Below are positions 1-14,083 of a DNA stretch of 26,689 bases, in pieces. Origin of the DNA: CAIUVD01 sp044338255 (GTDB taxonomy: Bacteria > Planctomycetota > UBA11346); assembly GCA_044338255.1 (NCBI GenBank), contig JBIILZ010000051.1, positions 1 to 26,689 of the forward strand, written 5' to 3'. The notes under the pieces were generated by a model. The model ran no database searches and was not told the DNA's origin. It saw only the letters and a program-made list of their open reading frames with translations. Made by a program: the position numbers and the translations under genes. Each line of letters opens with the position of its first letter. Position 1 is the stretch's first letter.

Positions 1-57
1 CTCATCGCCATGGTCTATCTCATTGCCGGCAGACTCCCGTTGCCGGCAATCAAATAG
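1..57 (+). CDS. Possible C-terminal end of an upstream gene (partial)
   Basis: Frame 1 is open from the window edge to TAG at 55-57 and would encode a tail LIAMVYLIAGRLPLPAIK. Its codons are GC-rich and the first half is hydrophobic, which would fit the end of a membrane protein. A 10-bp perfect inverted repeat (22-31 with 41-50, 9-nt loop) lies inside this stretch. The repeat could instead be a terminator of something ending further left. Eighteen codons are too few to assign a function or to prove coding. Confidence 0.25.
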   Translation, partial: LIAMVYLIAGRLPLPAIK

Positions 58-119
58 GCCCCCGCAACCCCGAACTGACTATACCAGTGCGAGTTTATGT
101 ACCCACACCAAACAGCGAG

Positions 120-152
120 GAGCCACCTTATATAGGGTGGTGTGTCCCTTTT
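120..152. repeat. REP-like palindrome, copy 1 (degenerate)
   Basis: A CCACC...GGTGG hairpin around a TTATATA-like loop is followed by TGGTGTGTCCCTTTTGATTC. The right part closely matches the right arm of copy 2 at 1062-1080, including the following GATTCT, and shares the TGGTGTGTC core with copy 3 near 25522. The left arm is poorly preserved. GGGGACA-type palindromes of this kind often accompany REP-associated (IS200-like, RAYT) transposases. No such transposase is in the window, so the family link is an inference. Confidence 0.4.
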
Positions 153-281
153 GATTCTGATCATCCATCACCGGGATCGCTGGTTGCTGAGGATAATCCG
201 GATCGGGAATAGTCCTTGAACTATTTGTTCAAAAACTTCTTACACGAACCCTGTGCCGATAACTTGATGATCGTTAACTCG

Positions 282-322
282 GCGCCGCGTGGCTGATCAC
301 ATCTACGTCAGCCACGCGGCGC
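282..322. terminator. Perfect 15-bp stem-loop, probable terminator or mRNA 3' end
   Basis: Arms at 282-296 and 308-322 are perfectly complementary over 15 bp with an 11-nt loop. It lies 55 nt past the stop of the minus-strand secreted-protein gene, so it may end that transcript. Neither side has a T-run, so a classical intrinsic terminator is not proven. Confidence 0.5.
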
Positions 323-376
323 TGCTCTAAACCCCAGATGAAAGGCAAATCGTCATGAGATCATGTGATTTGTCAC

Positions 377-721
377 TCACCAAGGGAGATAAGGATTCCC
401 CAAATAGCCAGCCCGGCCGCCTACTTGCGGGCCTATGTTTCTGTATTCCCACCGAATAAAGTCATATTGGCCACGAGATCCATCAGCATACACATCACGT
501 TGCAGCACGCCCCTGCGCTCAACACCAGGACCAATTGAGACCCATCTAGAGTACCCGGTTTCTCGGCGTACAACTGGGCCAGGATGTAAAGCGGGGGGGG
601 CGTAGGATTTTCGAGCAGCGGGTACTGCATCGGCATGAGCCGGGACCGAGGGGAAAAGAAGCATCGCTCCCAAAGCGCCAATGGCGATCACCATCGCTCG
701 TGTATTACGGATCCCTAACAT
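377..721 (-). CDS. Small predicted secreted protein, unknown function
   Basis: I do not recognise this 114-residue protein. The ATG at 719-721 is chosen because GGAG lies 9 nt upstream and because it places a classical signal peptide at the N-terminus: basic start (MLGIRNTR), hydrophobic core (about residues 10-25, AMVIAIGALGAMLLF) and a likely signal peptidase I site near AHA-DA at about residues 28-31. A longer reading from 778 would bury the signal peptide inside the protein. The mature part is about 84 residues, basic and rich in Gly, Arg and Tyr, with no Cys, and ends NPYLPW. This suggests a small periplasmic or exported protein. The gene stands alone, with a hairpin after it and an HTH gene on the same strand upstream. 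Confidence 0.6.
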   Translation of the reverse strand: MLGIRNTRAMVIAIGALGAMLLFPSVPAHADAVPAARKSYAPPALHPGPVVRRETGYSRWVSIGPGVERRGVLQRDVYADGSRGQYDFIRWEYRNIGPQVGGRAGYLGNPYLPW

Positions 722-1050
722 AACGTTAATCTCCGCCCGTTTAGGGCAAGAAGGTGTACAAGACTCGACCCAAGTCATCCAAGGAGACGTTCCTAGAAAA
801 TCAAGTGGGTATGGACCCTTATAGAGAATAAGTGGTTCATTGGTAGCGAATGAATCGCCGATTGACTTGCCTATATCGCTGGAAATACATCCTATTTAAT
901 AAATAATAGTCTGACTGACCTCAACCCTAAGGTATCCGTCCGACGCCCACCCCTTCCAGGATTCATTTGCGTCGGCATTTCGCAATAAAAGGCCAAAGGC
1001 GACAGCTAACGGACTTGACGTCAACTGGGAACTAAAGGGGACACACCACT
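722..1050. other. AT-rich intergenic region between the HTH and secreted-protein genes
   Basis: No gene is supported here. It contains a 10-bp palindrome TTGACGTCAA (1015-1024), a very AT-rich patch around 890-912, and the left arm of REP-like copy 2 at its right edge. It must hold the promoter of the minus-strand secreted-protein gene, but no hexamer pair is convincing. The palindrome is a possible operator; that is a guess. Confidence 0.35.
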
Positions 1051-1075
1051 CTATAATAGACGGCGTGTCCCCTTT
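1034..1075. repeat. REP-like palindrome, copy 2 (best preserved)
   Basis: The 14-nt arms AAAGGGGACACACC (1034-1047) and GGCGTGTCCCCTTT (1062-1075) are complementary at 13 of 14 positions around a 14-nt loop containing TATAAT. The right arm runs into the last codons of the HTH gene, so that protein's C-terminal residues (about KGTRRLL) are encoded by the repeat. This suggests the palindrome arrived at, and reset, the 3' end of the gene. Related copies are at 120-152 and 25499-25532. Confidence 0.6.
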
Positions 1076-1425
1076 GATTCTCTACACTCTTTAAGAAGCA
1101 AGGCATGCTGCTTAAACAATAACGAATGCTTCTCCTGCACGTGCGCCAACTGTGATTCAAGGTCCAAAACAAGCTCGCGAATCTCCTCATGAGCATGTGC
1201 AAGAAATACCAGCCGGCGAAACGAATCGCGCTTTTTCCCTGAAATTTTGAGTGTTTCAGCCCACCGCTCCCAACTGTCCAGAGGCGGTCCCGGGGCGCGA
1301 GGATCACCATTGATGATCTTAGAGACATTGGACTGAGACATGCCAATGTGTTTAGCGAACGCCGTCTGGCTCATGCCCAACGCCGCTAACTCCTGAACTA
1401 TGAATGCTCCGAGTTCCGTTGGCAC
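1051..1425 (-). CDS. Short XRE/Cro-CI-type HTH regulator
   Basis: A 124-residue protein. Residues about 5-40 form an XRE helix-turn-helix: LGAFIVQELAALGMSQTAFA, then KHIGMSQSNVSKIINGDP, where SQTAFAKHIGMSQSNVSKIING is the HTH core. A linker with a Trp-rich helix (about 50-65) follows, and the C-terminal half is predicted helical and possibly coiled-coil (HAHEEIRELVLDLESQLAHV). The start is GTG at 1423-1425. GGAGG directly abuts it with no spacer, and a second GGGGAGGA lies further upstream; no other in-frame start follows the upstream stop at 1465-1467. Known relatives are DNA-binding repressors or antitoxin-like regulators; the target is unknown. No toxin partner is visible beside it. The last residues are encoded within REP-like copy 2. 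Confidence 0.65.
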   Translation of the reverse strand: MPTELGAFIVQELAALGMSQTAFAKHIGMSQSNVSKIINGDPRAPGPPLDSWERWAETLKISGKKRDSFRRLVFLAHAHEEIRELVLDLESQLAHVQEKHSLLFKQHALLLKECRESKGTRRLL

Positions 1426-1559
1426 CCTCCGATTATGCGCTGGTCCTCCCCAGATGTGAACCAGCTATTGATCAATTCAGATTTGTGAATAAAGGACGGT
1501 CAGCGTACTCATGAGAATCTTATGCATGGCCGACTAAGAAGACTCCACAAGGAACCACC

Positions 1560-1757
1560 ATGGATAGCCAAAAAAGGACCCAAATGATCAACAACCTCTG
1601 CCACTATCGCCCAGGCGAAGACGGCGACCAGCGCTGGCTACGTTTGGCCGCGTGCGTGATCGGCACCTACGACCTCGCCATTCAGTCCGAACAACGCATA
1701 TCCGCCCTCGAACACGAGACCGAACAACTGCGGGCGCTCGTTGCCGCACAAAGCTAA
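1560..1757 (+). CDS. Small hypothetical protein with a C-terminal helix
   Basis: A 65-residue ORF starting with ATG, with AAGGA about 7 nt upstream. The sequence (MDSQKRTQMINNLCHYRPGE...) has no recognisable domain. Residues about 40-62 (IQSEQRISALEHETEQLRAL) look like a short coiled coil. It is divergent from the HTH gene, with 134 bp between the two starts, so the two could share a regulatory region. Codons are GC-rich like the chromosome. Coding status rests on the ribosome binding site and codon use only. Confidence 0.45.
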   Translation: MDSQKRTQMINNLCHYRPGEDGDQRWLRLAACVIGTYDLAIQSEQRISALEHETEQLRALVAAQS

Positions 1758-1926
1758 CATTAAAAGGGGCCATACCGCCCCCCCCGCCAATCCAAACGCC
1801 TGCGAGCCTCATTCCACATAACCTTGGAAGGAGGGTTCGAACCGCGAGGACGGCCGAAGAGTGGCCACCTGCGTGGCCACGTGCCGCCGCAGCCCGACCG
1901 CGTCCCCGCGGGCGGTGGGGTGACTG

Positions 1927-2038
1927 CCCTCCCCTTCCGCCAAATTGAAACACCCCCGGCCGCACAACGAAATCCGAATAAAAAGCAACACCCCCAGCCA
2001 TGCGGCCGGGGGTGTTTCAATTTGGCGGAGGGGGAGGG
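1927..2038. repeat. 38-bp inverted repeat copying the tRNA-Ser 3' end
   Basis: The left arm 1927-1964 and right arm 2001-2038 are complementary at 37 of 38 positions (mismatch at 1935), separated by 36 nt. The right arm is the last 16 nt of tRNA-Ser, including CCA, plus 22 nt of downstream sequence up to the first arm of its terminator. The left arm is the same sequence in opposite orientation. It therefore looks like an inverted partial duplication of a tRNA 3' end, not a simple terminator. Confidence 0.8.
1979..2016 (-). terminator. Rho-independent terminator of tRNA-Ser
   Basis: On the minus strand, 7 nt after the tRNA CCA, a stem AACACCCCCGGCC with GGCTGGGGGTGTT (13 bp, one G-U) closes a 4-nt GCAT loop and is followed by GCTTTTTATT. 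The stem and T-run (plus-strand A-run at about 1979-1985) make this a textbook intrinsic terminator. It overlaps the larger 38-bp inverted repeat, whose far arm could compete with it. Confidence 0.85.
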
Positions 2039-2112
2039 ATTCGAACCCTCGATTGAGTTTCCCCAATGCCGGTTTTCGAAACCGGTGCCTTCAACCGCTC
2101 AGCCACCCCTCC
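2023..2112 (-). tRNA. tRNA-Ser (anticodon CGA)
   Basis: A class II tRNA of 90 nt including an encoded CCA (2023-2025). The acceptor stem GGAGGGG pairs with CCCCTCC, with discriminator G. The anticodon stem CCGGT/ACCGG closes the loop TTCGAAA, giving anticodon CGA. A long variable arm and the T-loop TTCGAAT are present. It lies downstream of rpsG on the same strand and ends in a strong terminator, so it may be the last gene of that unit. Confidence 0.95.
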
Positions 2113-2149
2113 AAGGATGGACCGGCTGCGGTACAATAGCCGGTGGGAT

Positions 2150-2212
2150 GTCGATCGTATCGGCGCCCTGGGCGCCGATACGATCGACCGGGGCCCCCGC
2201 CCCGGTCGATCG
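2150..2212 (-). other. Two overlapping, mutually exclusive stem-loops after rpsG
   Basis: Hairpin A pairs 2150-2167 with 2171-2188 (18 bp, perfect, 3-nt loop). Hairpin B pairs 2181-2193 with 2200-2212 (13 bp, perfect, 6-nt loop). They share 2181-2188, so only one can form fully at a time. On the minus strand B comes first, 12 nt after the rpsG stop. No U-tract follows either. They may be a 3'-end stabiliser, processing site or a switch between rpsG and tRNA-Ser. Confidence 0.7.
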
Positions 2213-2224
2213 CTTGCCTCAGTC

Positions 2225-2797
2225 TTAGGCGAAGTGGCTGAAAGCCTTGTTGGCTTCGGCCATGCGATGGGTGTTCTCGCGCTTCTGGATGGTCGTGCCG
2301 CTCTTGTTGTAGCAGTCGACCAGTTCCTGAGCCAGCTTCTCAGCCGTCGGGCGACCCTTGCGGTTGCGCACCGCTTCGAGGATCCAACGGATGGCGAGCG
2401 TCTGCTGACGCTTGCGGCTGACTTCGATGGGCACCTGGTAGTTGGCGCCGCCAACGCGCTTCGAGCGGACTTCGACCAGCGGCTTGGCATTCTCAAGCGC
2501 TTGATCGAAAACCGGCAGCGGGTCGGACTTGAGCTTTTCAGCGATCTGATCCATGGCCGTGTAGAACACCGCTTCGGCGGTGGACTTCTTGCCATCGTAC
2601 ATCAGGCAGTTGACGAACTTGGCGACGACCAGTGAACCGAAACGAGTGTCCGGCTTGAGGTTGCCACCAACCCACTGCATCGGAGCCGGGCCCTTGGCTG
2701 CGATCCCGCTCTGTGCGAGCGTAATCGAACCGTCTTCGTTAACCTGGACTTCGGCTTGATCGTCAAGCAGGTCTGGTGAGTTGAGATCTGGAGTCAT
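2225..2797 (-). CDS. rpsG: 30S ribosomal protein S7, with unusual N-terminal extension
   Basis: S7 nucleates folding of the 16S rRNA 3' major domain and lines the E site. The S7 core is clear: DTRFGSLVVAKFVNCLMYDG with KKSTAE from about residue 50, then VGGANYQVPIEVSRKRQQTL and ENTHRMAEANKAFSHF near the C-terminus. The family is normally about 156 residues; this protein is 190. The extra length is an acidic N-terminal segment (MTPDLNSPDLLDDQAEVQVN...), and the usual basic start (PRRR...KR) is missing. The ATG at 2797 has AGGGAA at good spacing. An alternative ATG at residue 40 has a poorer site and would still lack the basic N-terminus. It follows rpsL by 62 nt, with a 7-bp hairpin (2814-2820 with 2826-2832) between. 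Confidence 0.95.
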   Translation of the reverse strand: MTPDLNSPDLLDDQAEVQVNEDGSITLAQSGIAAKGPAPMQWVGGNLKPDTRFGSLVVAKFVNCLMYDGKKSTAEAVFYTAMDQIAEKLKSDPLPVFDQALENAKPLVEVRSKRVGGANYQVPIEVSRKRQQTLAIRWILEAVRNRKGRPTAEKLAQELVDCYNKSGTTIQKRENTHRMAEANKAFSHFA

Positions 2798-2859
2798 AGA
2801 TGCTTTCCCTGTATCCGGTCATGCAGACCGGAGGTACTGTAACGTAATGGTTAAGTGAA

Positions 2860-3223
2860 TTATTTCTTCTTAGGACGCTTCGTGCCGTAGCACGAACGGG
2901 CCTGCATACGGCCCTGAACACCCTGACAGTCAAGCTTACCACGGACGATGTGATAGCGCACACCGGGAAGATCGTGTACACGACCGCCACGGACCAGCAC
3001 GAGACTATGCTCTTGCAGGTTATGCTTCTCACCACCGATGTAGGCCGTGATCTCTTTGCCATTGCTCAGACGCACGCGGGCGATCTTGCGCAAGGCCGAG
3101 TTCGGCTTCTTCGGGGTCATGGTTTTGACCTGAAGACACACACCACGCTTGAAGGGATTACCTTCGAGCTGGGGACTCTTCGTACGGTTCGGGGCCATTT
3201 CGCGGCCCTTACGGATCAACTGA

Positions 3224-3237
<14 letters not shown>
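2860..3237 (-). CDS. rpsL: 30S ribosomal protein S12
   Basis: A 125-residue S12, the decoding-centre protein that controls accuracy. Visible landmarks are MPTINQLIRKGR at the N-terminus, TPKKPNSALRK (Lys43 and Lys44, codon-monitoring loop), GGEKHNLQEHS and a basic C-terminal KRPKKK. The second decoding loop reads GGRVHDLPGVRYH: position 88 is His (codon CAC) where most bacteria have Lys, the streptomycin-determining residue. Asp89, the methylthiolation site in E. coli, is kept. The start is GTG at 3235-3237 with AGGAG 7 nt upstream, inside rpoC. The gene overlaps the rpoC end by 14 nt, implying translational coupling. Confidence 0.97.
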
Positions 3238-7363
<4,126 letters not shown>

Positions 7364-7415
7364 GGGCCCTGCTTCGATTTATTGAGTTAATAAGTGAAAA
7401 GGATTACGGCACTCA

Positions 7416-7446
7416 GCCGCGCCGGAGAACACATCTCCGGCGCGGC
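7416..7446 (-). other. 13-bp intergenic stem-loop between rpoB and rpoC
   Basis: Arms 7416-7428 and 7434-7446 pair perfectly over 13 bp with a 5-nt loop, beginning 7 nt after the rpoB stop. No U-tract follows, so full termination is unlikely. Probable roles are RNase processing, 3'-end protection of rpoB mRNA, or partial attenuation before rpoC. Confidence 0.6.
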
Positions 7447-7452
7447 CTTCCA

Positions 7453-11352
<3,900 letters not shown>

Positions 11353-11612
11353 CACAGGCGACCTGTTATTTCAGCAAAGCTTTAGCAAAAGCCAAAGCGT
11401 TAGCAAAAGCCAAAGTTTTAGCAAAAGCTGCGGGAGAAGGGTCAAAACCCTAACGACTCGCCACTGGGAGACAAGCAACCCAGCCGATAACCCGCCGTCT
11501 GGCACCCAAGGGGTGGACCAGTCGGCCGTTATATCGGCTGGGGTCGCAGGTTTGCCACCCGCACCGCCCCTTTGATCAGGACGGCGCGAAAATGGCCTTG
11601 TACCGTCGAGGC
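11353..11612 (-). promoter_or_regulatory. Structured rplL-rpoB intergenic region with 18-bp repeats
   Basis: The unit TTAGCAAAAGCCAAAG occurs at 11382-11397 and 11400-11415, with a third partial copy at 11418-11428; the period is 18 bp. A small GGGT-CAAA-ACCC hairpin lies at 11440-11451. Nearer rplL, AAGGGGTGG pairs with CCGCCCCTT across about 45 nt and encloses a second stem CCAGTCG/CGGCTGG. In E. coli this interval holds an attenuator and an RNase III site that set rpoBC levels relative to ribosomal proteins; a similar role is inferred. The repeat is open in one minus frame (about 20 Ala/Phe/Leu-rich codons), but there is no ATG or GTG start. Confidence 0.5.
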
Positions 11613-12002
11613 TTAGACGCCTTCGACCTTACATTCAGCGCCAACGTCCTTGAACTTCTTGACCAGTTCGTCGGCGGCGGCTTTGTCGACGCCTTCCTTG
11701 ACCAGCTTAGGAGCGCCTTCAACGAAGGCTTTGGCTTCGGCGAGGCCGAGGCCGAGGATTTCGCGGACCACCTTGATGACGGGGATCTTGTTCGGACCAC
11801 CGACGGTGAGGGTGACCTTGAACGCGGTCGGCGCTTCTTCGGCGACGGCGGCAACTGGGCCGCCGACAGCGGCGACGGCAGCAGCCGAAACGCCGAATTC
11901 TTTTTCGAGGGCGTGGACGAGGTCCGACAACTCGATAACGGTGAGAGCCTTGACGGTCTCGATGATCTGGGCCAGCTTAGGGTTGGCGGCAGCGTCGCTC
12001 AT
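11613..12002 (-). CDS. rplL: 50S ribosomal protein L7/L12
   Basis: L7/L12 forms the mobile stalk that recruits elongation and initiation GTPases. The ATG at 12000-12002 gives 129 residues, close to the usual 120-130. A TTG at 12017 would add five residues and is less likely. The N-terminal dimerisation domain (LAQIIETVKALTVIELSDLV) is followed by an Ala/Val-rich hinge (about 45-60), then the C-terminal domain with FKVTLTVGGPNKIPVIKVVR, LGLAEAKAFVEGAPKLVKEG and a final KKFKDVGAECKVEG. It lies 63 nt after rplJ, the usual order. Confidence 0.97.
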   Translation of the reverse strand: MSDAAANPKLAQIIETVKALTVIELSDLVHALEKEFGVSAAAVAAVGGPVAAVAEEAPTAFKVTLTVGGPNKIPVIKVVREILGLGLAEAKAFVEGAPKLVKEGVDKAAADELVKKFKDVGAECKVEGV

Positions 12003-12065
12003 GGGATATTCTTTCAATTTGGCCGCGTCGCGAGGACGGCGGCATGGGTAGTTGGTTAGGAACGA

Positions 12066-12686
12066 TCAAACAGCAGGTGCAGCGCCATCGGCCGCTGCGG
12101 GAGCCGCGGCTTCTGGGGCTGCAGGAGCCGCGGCTTCTGGGGCTGCAGGAGCCGCAGCTTCTGGGGCTGCGGGAGCAGCTTCCGTGGCTTCCGGCGCCTG
12201 AGGAGCGGTCGAGCCGCCCTGCTTCTTGTGGATCTCGGAGATGACGCGGGCGAAGCCGGCAATCGGCGCCTGAAGCACGTTGACGAGCATGCCGAGCAGC
12301 TGTTGCTTGCCGGGCAGTTCGCTGATGCGCTTGATAGCCACGACGTCGAGCGTCGCGCCATCCATCAGGCCACCGCGCAGGGTGACCTTGTCTTCCTTGG
12401 CCAACGCGGCGACCACCTTAGCGGCGGCAACCATATCGGTAGCCAGGACGACACCGACCGAGCCCTTGGACTTCTCGATGATCTTCGCCGCGGACGCAGG
12501 GATTGCGCGACGCAGCAGACGGACCTTCGAGACCTTCAGCTGGGCGCCGACTTTACGCAGGTCGAGACGCAGCTTGAGGGTCTCATCGGACTTGAGGCGG
12601 CTGTGATCGACGAGGATCAGCGAGGTGGCGTTAGCGGCCACACCCGACAGCTCCTTGAGCATCAGTTCGTTGATGAAGCTCGGCAT
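12066..12686 (-). CDS. rplJ: 50S ribosomal protein L10 with Ala-Pro-Glu repeat tail
   Basis: L10 anchors L7/L12 dimers to the ribosome and, in model bacteria, represses its own operon. The core matches the family (LILVDHSRLKSDETLKLRLD, LRKVGAQLKVSKVRLLRRA, VTLRGGLMDGATLDVVAIKR, LPGKQQLLGMLVNVLQAPI). The protein is 206 residues against about 165-175 normally. The excess is a C-terminal tail from about residue 155, built of APAAPEAA repeats encoded by a 24-bp tandem DNA repeat (12100-12190). The ATG start has AAGGAGG 7 nt upstream, and that site lies within the end of rplA, 2 nt upstream, so the two are coupled. Confidence 0.97.
   Translation of the reverse strand: MPSFINELMLKELSGVAANATSLILVDHSRLKSDETLKLRLDLRKVGAQLKVSKVRLLRRAIPASAAKIIEKSKGSVGVVLATDMVAAAKVVAALAKEDKVTLRGGLMDGATLDVVAIKRISELPGKQQLLGMLVNVLQAPIAGFARVISEIHKKQGGSTAPQAPEATEAAPAAPEAAAPAAPEAAAPAAPEAAAPAAADGAAPAV
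12100..12190. repeat. 24-bp tandem repeat in the 3' end of rplJ
   Basis: The unit GGAGCCGCGGCTTCTGGGGC followed by TGCA repeats at 12100, 12124 and 12148 (the third copy has two changes), with a diverged partial fourth at 12172-12190. It encodes the Ala/Pro/Glu repeats of the L10 tail. In-frame 24-bp units can expand or contract without a frameshift. Confidence 0.85.
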
Positions 12687-12688
12687 GA

Positions 12689-13402
12689 TCAGGCCTCCTT
12701 GACGGCGAATGCCAGCTTAACGCCAGGTCCCATGGTCGATGAAACGGTGATGTTCTTGATGAACTCACCCTTCACCGACGACGGGCGGTGCTCAGCCACG
12801 TGGGCGAGGAACGCATTGATATTGTCAGCGAGCTTCGAATCGTCGAAGTTCACGTTGCCGACGCTGACCTGGACATTGCCAGCAGCATCAGAACGGTACT
12901 CGATCTTGCCATTCTTGAACTCGTTGACGGCCGTGGCGATATCGTCGGTGACGGTACCGGACTTCGGCGAGGGCATCAGACCGCGAGGTCCGAGGACCTT
13001 ACCGAGCTTACCGACGAAGCGCATCATCTTCGGGGTGGCGATGGCCACGTCGAAGTCCATGAACCCGGCGGTAACCGCGTCGACCAAGTCTTCGCCACCG
13101 GCGCGGACGGCGCCATTGGCGAGAGCAGCAGCGATCTTGTCGCCGTCATCAACGAACGCGACCACGCGCACTGCGCGGCCAGTGCCGTGCGGCAACGAGA
13201 AGTTGCCACGGAACTGTTGGTCAGCCTTCTTTGTGTCGAGGTGCAAATGGATCGCGAGATCCACGCTTTCCTGGAACTTGGCTTTGGAAAGTTTCTTGAC
13301 CCAGCCGATGCCGGCGGCGACCGGCTGGGGTATCGTGAGGTCGACGCCGGCTTTGGTAGCCGACTCGACGAGCGCACGATAGCGCTTGCTTCGTTTCTGC
13401 AT
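12689..13402 (-). CDS. rplA: 50S ribosomal protein L1
   Basis: L1 builds the mobile L1 stalk at the E site and, in many bacteria, represses its own mRNA. The 237-residue length is standard. Family sequences are clear: KRSKRYRALVESATKAGVDL at the start, the GTGRAVRVVAF region, MMRFVGKLGKVLGPRGLMPS with PKSGTVT, and the C-terminal IKNITVSSTMGPGVKL. The ATG at 13400-13402 has GGAG 5 nt upstream. It lies 59 nt after rplK, and its stop is 2 nt before the rplJ start. Confidence 0.98.
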   Translation of the reverse strand: MQKRSKRYRALVESATKAGVDLTIPQPVAAGIGWVKKLSKAKFQESVDLAIHLHLDTKKADQQFRGNFSLPHGTGRAVRVVAFVDDGDKIAAALANGAVRAGGEDLVDAVTAGFMDFDVAIATPKMMRFVGKLGKVLGPRGLMPSPKSGTVTDDIATAVNEFKNGKIEYRSDAAGNVQVSVGNVNFDDSKLADNINAFLAHVAEHRPSSVKGEFIKNITVSSTMGPGVKLAFAVKEA

Positions 13403-13461
13403 GTGCTCTCCGTAGTGCGAGCGGCCGGGACACGGCCTCCCACGGGTGTGATTCGAAAAAC

Positions 13462-13896
13462 TTACTTGGCGATGGTCACGCCCATGGAGCGAGCGGTACC
13501 GCGCACTGAGCGCATTGCCGCTTCCATGGAGCCAGCGGTCATTTCCGAGATCTTCTTCTCGGCGATGACCTTGACGTCAGCTTCGGTGATCTGCGCGATC
13601 GAGGTCAACGGGCCGGCAGTGCCGGAGCCCTTCTCGATCTTGGCAGCCTTGCGGATCTGCGCCGAGACCGGGGGCTGCTTGAGGATGAAGCTGAAGGTCT
13701 TGTCTTTGTAGACCGAGATCACCACGGGGATGATTTCGCCCTTCAACTTCGCCGTAGCGTCGTTGAACTGCTTGACGAAGGCGGCGATATTGACGCCCTT
13801 GGCACCCAACGCTGGGCCGACCGGTGGCGCCGGCGTCGCGCCTGCGCCTGGGATCACCAGGTTGATCGTACCAATAATTTCCTTGGCCTTGGCCAT
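13462..13896 (-). CDS. rplK: 50S ribosomal protein L11
   Basis: L11 forms part of the GTPase-associated centre and is needed for RelA activation and thiostrepton binding in model bacteria. It is 144 residues, the usual length. Visible motifs are GAGATPAPPVGPALGAKGVN (proline-rich N-terminal domain), KDKTFSFILKQPPVS, and the rRNA-binding C-terminal MEAAMRSVRGTARSMGV. The ATG is preceded by two tandem GTTGAGAGA units (13900-13917) acting as a weak purine-rich ribosome binding site, and by a GC palindrome (13921-13938). The long leader upstream contains a MITE-like insertion. Confidence 0.98.
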   Translation of the reverse strand: MAKAKEIIGTINLVIPGAGATPAPPVGPALGAKGVNIAAFVKQFNDATAKLKGEIIPVVISVYKDKTFSFILKQPPVSAQIRKAAKIEKGSGTAGPLTSIAQITEADVKVIAEKKISEMTAGSMEAAMRSVRGTARSMGVTIAK

Positions 13897-14083
13897 GACT
13901 CTCTCAACTCTCTCAACAAGGACGACGCGGGCGTCGTCGGAAAAGCGGGGCGGACAGGATGTGCCTCAGACGAAGATTGCAAGTAGGGAGTTATCCCCTC
14001 TCACAACTCTCACCTGCCAGGCGAGCAAAGCGACGCCGGCCGTCATACAACAACCGGGGGAGTGCAGAGGGTCACCCCCTCTG
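13897..14083 (-). promoter_or_regulatory. rplK leader, possible autoregulatory region
   Basis: The stretch between rplK and the MITE-like element has no gene. It holds the tandem GTTGAGAGA pair (13900-13917), a palindromic stem GACGACGC/GCGTCGTC (13921-13938) and an 8-bp stem GCAGAGGG/CCCTCTGC (about 14064-14084). L1 represses the L11-L1 mRNA by binding a leader stem in E. coli; this is the expected place for such a site, but I cannot identify the L1 consensus. No promoter hexamers are convincing. Confidence 0.35.

Larger units (their letters stand above)
58..376. other. Non-coding stretch before the small secreted-protein gene
   Basis: I see no credible gene here. The stretch holds a REP-like palindrome (about 120-152) and a long perfect hairpin (282-322), both listed separately. 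The rest is moderately AT-rich with no clear promoter hexamers. Confidence 0.5.

Noticed and set aside
22..50. 10-bp hairpin as terminator of an upstream gene
   Set aside because: It lies inside the possible gene end 1-57 and has no T-run, so the call is ambiguous; mentioned only in that entry.
1825..1850. GGTTCGAACC-like stretch that looks like a T-arm of a degenerate tRNA
   Set aside because: TTCGAA is a palindrome easily met by chance. No acceptor, D or anticodon arm could be placed around it.
1588..2228. Several overlapping ORFs around tRNA-Ser on both strands
   Set aside because: They run through the tRNA and its inverted copy, are Arg/Pro/Gly-rich and low in complexity, and overlap the supported small plus-strand ORF or structural RNA.
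11382..11440. A leader peptide (Ala/Phe/Leu repeats) before rpoB
   Set aside because: The frame has no ATG or GTG after the upstream stop and no ribosome binding site; only an internal TTG is available. Kept as a repeat, not a gene.
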